From Devosiaceae bacterium (GTDB lineage Bacteria > Pseudomonadota > Alphaproteobacteria > Rhizobiales > Devosiaceae), in NCBI GenBank assembly GCA_021648585.1, contig JAKISM010000095.1, positions 1 to 9,439 of the forward strand: a DNA stretch of 9,439 nucleotides, given 5' to 3'. This document shows, one piece after another, positions 5,626-9,439 of the stretch. A model generated the notes under the pieces. It was not told the origin of the DNA and did not search any database. It was given only the letters and a program-made list of their open reading frames with translations. Every line of letters begins with the position of its first letter. Position 1 is the first letter of the stretch. Position numbers and translations under genes: made by a program.

Positions 5626-7290
5626 CTACATATCTTGATAGAGCGGCCCCTCACCGCCCTGCGGTGTGACCCAATTAATGTTTTTATTTGGATCTTTAAT
5701 ATCGCAAGTTTTACAATGCAAACAATTTTGTGCGTTGATAATATAGGTGTTTTTGCCCTCAATCTCACTCCATTCATAAACCCCTGCTGGGCAATATCTT
5801 GTTGAAGGGCCATCAAATATTTCAAGTTCCGAACTTTGTTGCAGTGCAACATTATTCAAATGCAAATGCACGGGCTGGTCTTCTTCATGGTTGGTATTAG
5901 ATAGGTAAACAGAAGATGCACGATCAAAACTCAGCACATTATCGGGTTTTGGATAGTCAATTTTTTGGTGCTTTGCGGCTGGCTCTAATGAATGTGCATC
6001 TTGTGTTTTATGTTTTAGCGTACCAAAAATTGATAGATTAAATAGGTTATTTGTCCACATATCAAAGCCGCCAAGCGCTACGCCCCAAACAGTGCCAAAA
6101 CGGCTCCATAACGGCTTTACATTGCGCACAGGCTTTAAGTCTTTGCCAACATCGCTGGTGCGCCAACTATCATTATATGCTACCAATTCATCGTTTGAAC
6201 GTCCATCACCTATTGCTTGTGCAACCTTTTCTGCTGCCAACATTCCAGATAATATTGCATTATGAGAGCCTTTAATGCGGGGCAGATTTACAAGCCCAGC
6301 GGCACAACCAATTAATGCACCCCCTGCAAATGAAAGTTTTGGAACGGACTGCCAACCGCCCTCAGAAATTACCCTAGCACCAAATGAAATTCTTTTTGCG
6401 CCCTTAAAGGTATTGCGAATAGCGGGGTGAGTTTTGAAACGTTGAAACTCATCAAATGGTGAGAGATAAGGGTTTTTATAATCAAGATGAATTACATGCC
6501 CAACTGCTACAATATTGTCTTCAAAATGATAAAGAAATGCCCCGCCACCAACATTATTATCCAATGGCCAACCAAAGGCGTGTTGCACAAGTCCAGCTTT
6601 ATGATTTTCAGGTTCTATCTGCCATAATTCTTTTATACCAATGCCAAATTTTGGCGGCTGGCAATTTTCGTCTAATTTGAATTTTGCAATAAGTTGCTTG
6701 CTTAGTGAGCCTCGTGCGCCCTCAGAAAACAGCACATATTTGCCCAAAAATTCCATTCCTTGCGCAAAATTTTCACCATGTTCTCCATTTTTTTTAACCC
6801 CCATATCACCAGTGGCAACTCCCCTTACCGCTCCATTTTCATTATAAAGCACTTCAGAGGCAGCAAAACCGGGATAAATTTCTACACCCAAATCTTCAGC
6901 TTTTTGTGCTAGCCACTGACACATTTTGCCAAGTGAGGCGATGTAATTGCCGTGATTATTCATTAGGGGCGGCATTAAAAAATTTGGCAAGCGAAATGCT
7001 TTATTTTTACTCAAAAACAAAAATTCGTCCTTGCTAACTTTTACCTTAAGAGGAGCATCTTTATCATCTCGCCAATTTGGCAATAAATTATCAATGCCAA
7101 TAGGATCAATCACCGCACCAGAAAGAATATGCGCACCGACCTCTGCGCCCTTTTCTAGTACAACAATTTCAAGATTTTGATTGAGCTGTTTCAACCTAAT
7201 AGCCGCACTAAGACCCGCAGGCCCAGCGCCAACAATAACCACATCAAAATCCATGCTTTCACGGGGTTCATTTGTTTGCTCTTGGCTCAT
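5626..7290 (-). CDS. Electron transfer flavoprotein-ubiquinone oxidoreductase
   Basis: ETF-QO takes electrons from reduced ETF and passes them to ubiquinone at the inner membrane. The 554 residues are normal for bacterial forms. The N-terminus has the FAD dinucleotide motif DVVIVGAGPAGLSAA (16-30) followed by the family signature VLEKGAEVGAHILSGAVIDP (44-63). The C-terminus carries the four ligands of the single [4Fe-4S] cluster: C500 in RYCPAGVYEW and C523, C526 and C529 in NCLHCKTCDIKDP. The sequence ends with the typical INWVTPQGGEGPLYQDM. No transmembrane helix is obvious; the human and bacterial enzymes bind the membrane as monotopic proteins. The start at 7290 follows an AAGAGA ribosome-binding sequence; ATG at residue 13 is a weaker alternative. 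It is the last gene of the etfB-etfA-ETF-QO unit, 35 bp after etfA. Its stop abuts that of rnhA, leaving no room for a separate terminator. Confidence 0.96.
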   Translation of the reverse strand: MSQEQTNEPRESMDFDVVIVGAGPAGLSAAIRLKQLNQNLEIVVLEKGAEVGAHILSGAVIDPIGIDNLLPNWRDDKDAPLKVKVSKDEFLFLSKNKAFRLPNFLMPPLMNNHGNYIASLGKMCQWLAQKAEDLGVEIYPGFAASEVLYNENGAVRGVATGDMGVKKNGEHGENFAQGMEFLGKYVLFSEGARGSLSKQLIAKFKLDENCQPPKFGIGIKELWQIEPENHKAGLVQHAFGWPLDNNVGGGAFLYHFEDNIVAVGHVIHLDYKNPYLSPFDEFQRFKTHPAIRNTFKGAKRISFGARVISEGGWQSVPKLSFAGGALIGCAAGLVNLPRIKGSHNAILSGMLAAEKVAQAIGDGRSNDELVAYNDSWRTSDVGKDLKPVRNVKPLWSRFGTVWGVALGGFDMWTNNLFNLSIFGTLKHKTQDAHSLEPAAKHQKIDYPKPDNVLSFDRASSVYLSNTNHEEDQPVHLHLNNVALQQSSELEIFDGPSTRYCPAGVYEWSEIEGKNTYIINAQNCLHCKTCDIKDPNKNINWVTPQGGEGPLYQDM

Positions 7291-7325
7291 AGATATTCTC
7301 TTTTTGTTTTCTTGTTAGTATATGA

Positions 7326-8255
7326 TTAGAGAGATTTTTCAAGTTCTGGCAAGGCTTCAAATAAATCAGCAACTAAACCATAATCTGCTATTTGAAAAAT
7401 TGGTGCATCTGCGTCTTTATTAATTGCAACAATGGTTTTAGAGCTGCTCATACCCGCAACATGTTGGATAGCACCTGAAATCCCGCAAGCAATATATAGA
7501 TCTGGCGCAACTATTTTACCAGTTTGGCCGACCTGTAAATCATTATTGGCGTATCCTGCATCAACTGCGGCACGAGATGCGCCAATCGCTGCCCCCAACC
7601 TATCAGCAAGTGGATTAAGCAATTCATTAAATTTTTCAGCTGAGCCAAAAGCTCGCCCACCTGATATGACAATTTTAGCCGCTGTTAAATCAGGGCGGGC
7701 ACTGTCTGAATATTGAGCATTAACAAAGCTAGAAAGACCAATTTCACTAGGTTCAGCAATTTCTTCAATAGGTGCATCATTGCTAGTGCCAACAGAAGAA
7801 AACGAAGAGGTGCGCACCGTTATGACTTTCTTTTCATCAAGCGATTGCACGCTTAAAATTGCATTGCCAGCATAAATAGGACGCTTGAAACTATCAGCGC
7901 TTAACACTTCAATTATTTCAGATATTTGCATCACGTCCAATAAAGCTGCAACACGGGGCATGATGTTTTTGCCATTTGATGAGGCGCAAGACATGAACAT
8001 ATTATAATTATCTGCTAATGACATTATCAATGCTGCAACAGGTTCTGCCAAACAATGCTCTAATTCTTGGCTTTGTGCCAAAATAACCTTTGCAACATTG
8101 TCTAATTTTGCAGCCTGTTTCGCCACGGCCATTGCGTTAAACCCTGCAACAAGCACATGAATTTCACCGCCAATTTGAGTTGCCGCATCTAGCGCTTTTG
8201 CTGTCTCTATCGATAGTTCAACATTATTATGTTCTGCTAAAACAAGAATTGTCAT
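7326..8255 (-). CDS. etfA: Electron transfer flavoprotein, alpha subunit
   Basis: The alpha subunit (FixB family) binds the redox FAD of ETF, a soluble carrier receiving electrons from acyl-CoA and other dehydrogenases. The 309 residues are full length. The N-terminal domain (about 1-185) is the ETF alpha/beta fold. The C-terminal FAD domain (about 190-309) shows SGGRAFGS with R201, GASRAAVDAGY with S227-R228, QVGQTGKIVAPDLYIACGISGAIQH with T245 and H265, and INKDADAPIFQIADYGLVADLFE. By comparison with human ETF-alpha these are the FAD-contacting positions (R223, S248-R249, T266, H286). A good Shine-Dalgarno (AAGGAA, 8261-8266) lies five bases before the ATG. The gene follows etfB after 14 bp. 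This is a general beta-oxidation type ETF; the missing ferredoxin and FixC/FixX genes argue against the nitrogen-fixation version. Confidence 0.96.
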   Translation of the reverse strand: MTILVLAEHNNVELSIETAKALDAATQIGGEIHVLVAGFNAMAVAKQAAKLDNVAKVILAQSQELEHCLAEPVAALIMSLADNYNMFMSCASSNGKNIMPRVAALLDVMQISEIIEVLSADSFKRPIYAGNAILSVQSLDEKKVITVRTSSFSSVGTSNDAPIEEIAEPSEIGLSSFVNAQYSDSARPDLTAAKIVISGGRAFGSAEKFNELLNPLADRLGAAIGASRAAVDAGYANNDLQVGQTGKIVAPDLYIACGISGAIQHVAGMSSSKTIVAINKDADAPIFQIADYGLVADLFEALPELEKSL

Positions 8256-8269
8256 GATTTTTCCTTTTA

Positions 8270-9016
8270 TTAAACTAAAGATTTAGCTTTTAATTTTTCA
8301 ACAAGCTCGGCAACCGTTCCTACAATAATGCCAGCCGTACGAACTGGCGGCTCTTGTGTATTTAAGATTTTAAGACGAGGGCTAATATCAACATTAAAAT
8401 CTGCAATGGACTTTATCTCAAGCGGCTTTTTCTTGGCCTTTATAATATTTGGCAAGCTAGTAAAACGTGGTTTATTGATGCGTAAATCCGTAGTTATAAT
8501 CGCTGGTAATTTTATATTTATTGTTTGCAAACCACCATCTACTTCACGGGTAACATTGGCGCTATCACCATTAAGCTCCAACTTATAGGCGAAAGTTGCT
8601 TGCGCATAATTGAGCATTGCCGCAAGCATTTGCCCTGTTTGGTTATTATCATCATCTATTGCTTGTTTGCCAAGAATGATAAGATCAGGCTTTTCTTCCT
8701 CAGCAATTATCTTCAAAATTTTAGCCACCGCCAAAGGCTCTAATATTTCCTCGCTCTGCACCAAAATCGCCCTATCAGCCCCCATCGCCAATCCAGCACG
8801 AAGCGTTTCAGCCACCTTTGCACAGCCAATAGAAACCACAATAACCTCATCAGCCTTTCCTGCTTCTTTTAATTTTATTGCTTCTTCTAGGGAGTTTTCA
8901 TCAAACGGATTCATTGACATTTTAACATTATCTAGCTGAACGCCCGAGCCATCAGCTTTCACATTAATTTTTACTTTATAATCTATAACCCGCTTAATAG
9001 GCACTAATATTTTCAT
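8270..9016 (-). CDS. etfB: Electron transfer flavoprotein, beta subunit
   Basis: The beta subunit pairs with EtfA, holds a structural AMP and docks partner dehydrogenases. It has 248 residues, the standard length. Visible family features are the N-terminus MKILVPIKRVIDYKVKI, the NPFDENSLEEAIKLKE motif (36-51), the AMP-binding segment GKQAIDDDNNQTGQMLA (116-132), and the ETF beta signature running from VDGGLQT (159) to about 197. LPNIIKAKKKP (188-198) is the recognition loop that inserts into acyl-CoA dehydrogenases; human ETF carries its key leucine and methylated lysines here. A strong Shine-Dalgarno GGAGAG (9021-9026) lies four bases before the ATG, inside the end of the TetR gene. The TetR stop codon directly precedes the ATG, so the two are almost certainly co-transcribed and perhaps translationally coupled. 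Confidence 0.97.
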   Translation of the reverse strand: MKILVPIKRVIDYKVKINVKADGSGVQLDNVKMSMNPFDENSLEEAIKLKEAGKADEVIVVSIGCAKVAETLRAGLAMGADRAILVQSEEILEPLAVAKILKIIAEEEKPDLIILGKQAIDDDNNQTGQMLAAMLNYAQATFAYKLELNGDSANVTREVDGGLQTINIKLPAIITTDLRINKPRFTSLPNIIKAKKKPLEIKSIADFNVDISPRLKILNTQEPPVRTAGIIVGTVAELVEKLKAKSLV

Positions 9017-9439
9017 TTATCTCTCCAGTTCAACATTTTTGATATTTTCAGTGCACCCAACACTTTGTAGAATCATTTTTGCGTACATATCTTCAATTTT
9101 AGATTGCGAAAGACGACCACTAAATCGATACCAAGTATTGACACCAATAAGCATTGCCAAAATAGCCATAGCCGCAACATGGGCATCTTGACAATTAAAT
9201 TTTCTATGCTTTATTCCATTTGAAATTATTGTCTTGAGAACCCCCTCATATTTACGACGCAATTTTTCAATTTGCTCAAAGCCATCTGGCTCAAGTGAGC
9301 GCAATTCCATATAGGCAATAAAAATTTCATCGGGGCGAATTATATTATAGCGAATATGAAAATGCACAAAACGATCCAACGCCTGAATAGGACTATCGCT
9401 AGCAACCGCCTGTTCTTTCCACGCCGCCAATAATTCTTG
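9017..9439 (-). CDS. TetR-family transcriptional regulator, 3' part
   Basis: This is the C-terminal part of a TetR/AcrR repressor. The frame is open to the window edge (QELLAAWKEQ at the visible start), so the TTG at 9430 is not a real start; about 60 residues with the DNA-binding helix-turn-helix should lie beyond 9439. About 140 residues of the all-helical ligand/dimer domain are visible. The end, with NTWYRFSGRLSQSKIEDMYAKMIL, resembles the conserved C-terminal segment of KstR2-like TetR proteins, many of which sense acyl-CoA compounds. That resemblance is from memory, not a search. Its stop codon directly precedes the etfB ATG, so it heads the operon with etfB, etfA and ETF-QO. It probably regulates these genes in response to a fatty-acid or acyl-CoA signal. 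The operator and promoter would be outside the window. Confidence 0.82.
   Translation of the reverse strand, partial: QELLAAWKEQAVASDSPIQALDRFVHFHIRYNIIRPDEIFIAYMELRSLEPDGFEQIEKLRRKYEGVLKTIISNGIKHRKFNCQDAHVAAMAILAMLIGVNTWYRFSGRLSQSKIEDMYAKMILQSVGCTENIKNVELER
9021..9026 (-). promoter_or_regulatory. Shine-Dalgarno of etfB inside tetR 3' end
   Basis: The minus strand reads GGAGAG followed by ATAA and the etfB ATG. The hexamer overlaps the last sense codons of the TetR gene, and the TetR stop (TAA) sits directly between it and the start codon. This is the clearest ribosome-binding site in the window. It fixes the etfB start and supports coupling of the two reading frames. Confidence 0.75.

Noticed and set aside
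9428..9430. TTG as start of the TetR-family gene
   Set aside because: The frame stays open to the window edge, and the visible protein lacks the N-terminal DNA-binding domain, so the gene continues outside.
1..9439. Mobile elements, CRISPR, tRNA or phage genes
   Set aside because: No repeated spacers, terminal inverted repeats with a transposase, cloverleaf-like sequence or phage proteins were seen; gene content is chromosomal housekeeping throughout.

Overview
The window is AT-rich bacterial DNA with ordinary housekeeping genes, densely packed. It suggests an AT-rich alphaproteobacterium, plausibly of the Hyphomicrobiales (Rhizobiales). The support is CtrA-type sequence boxes (TTAA-N7-TTAA and TTAACCAT) upstream of two envelope genes, a SleB-like cell wall hydrolase of the form common in that group, ispH next to rnhA, and an etfB-etfA-ETF:quinone oxidoreductase cluster. 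The genus cannot be named from the sequence alone. I see no tRNA, rRNA, CRISPR array, insertion sequence, phage gene or integration site.

Layout. Positions 1-125 form a regulatory region holding two CtrA-like boxes, a perfect 8-bp inverted repeat and a candidate -35. It precedes a small unrecognised secreted protein (126-563, +). That gene converges, 10 bp apart, on a membrane-anchored SleB/CwlJ-type cell wall hydrolase (574-1599, -). The hydrolase's own upstream region (1600-1778) carries another exact CtrA half-site inside an inverted repeat. Next is a 762-residue relative of pyruvate phosphate dikinase (1779-4067, -) with an intact PEP/pyruvate half, an intact catalytic histidine and a shortened, altered ATP-grasp half. 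A 161-bp divergent intergenic region separates it from ispH-rnhA (4229-5625, +), whose reading frames overlap by ATGA.

The right third is one minus-strand operon: a TetR-family regulator (cut by the window edge at 9439), etfB, etfA and ETF:quinone oxidoreductase (ending at 5626). The rnhA stop codon and the ETF-QO stop codon abut with no base between them.

How the genes work together. EtfA and EtfB form the FAD/AMP heterodimer that collects electrons from acyl-CoA and related dehydrogenases. ETF-QO passes those electrons to ubiquinone in the membrane. The upstream TetR protein has a C-terminal domain resembling regulators of acyl-CoA catabolism, so it probably controls the cluster. IspH makes IPP/DMAPP and RNase HI removes RNA from RNA-DNA hybrids; their link is only shared transcription. 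The two left-end envelope genes share CtrA-like boxes, so they may be cell-cycle controlled together.

The points most worth a second look are the PPDK-like protein with a reduced ATP-grasp domain and the paired CtrA-box/inverted-repeat arrangement at the two envelope-gene promoters. I do not see a clearly new multi-gene system.
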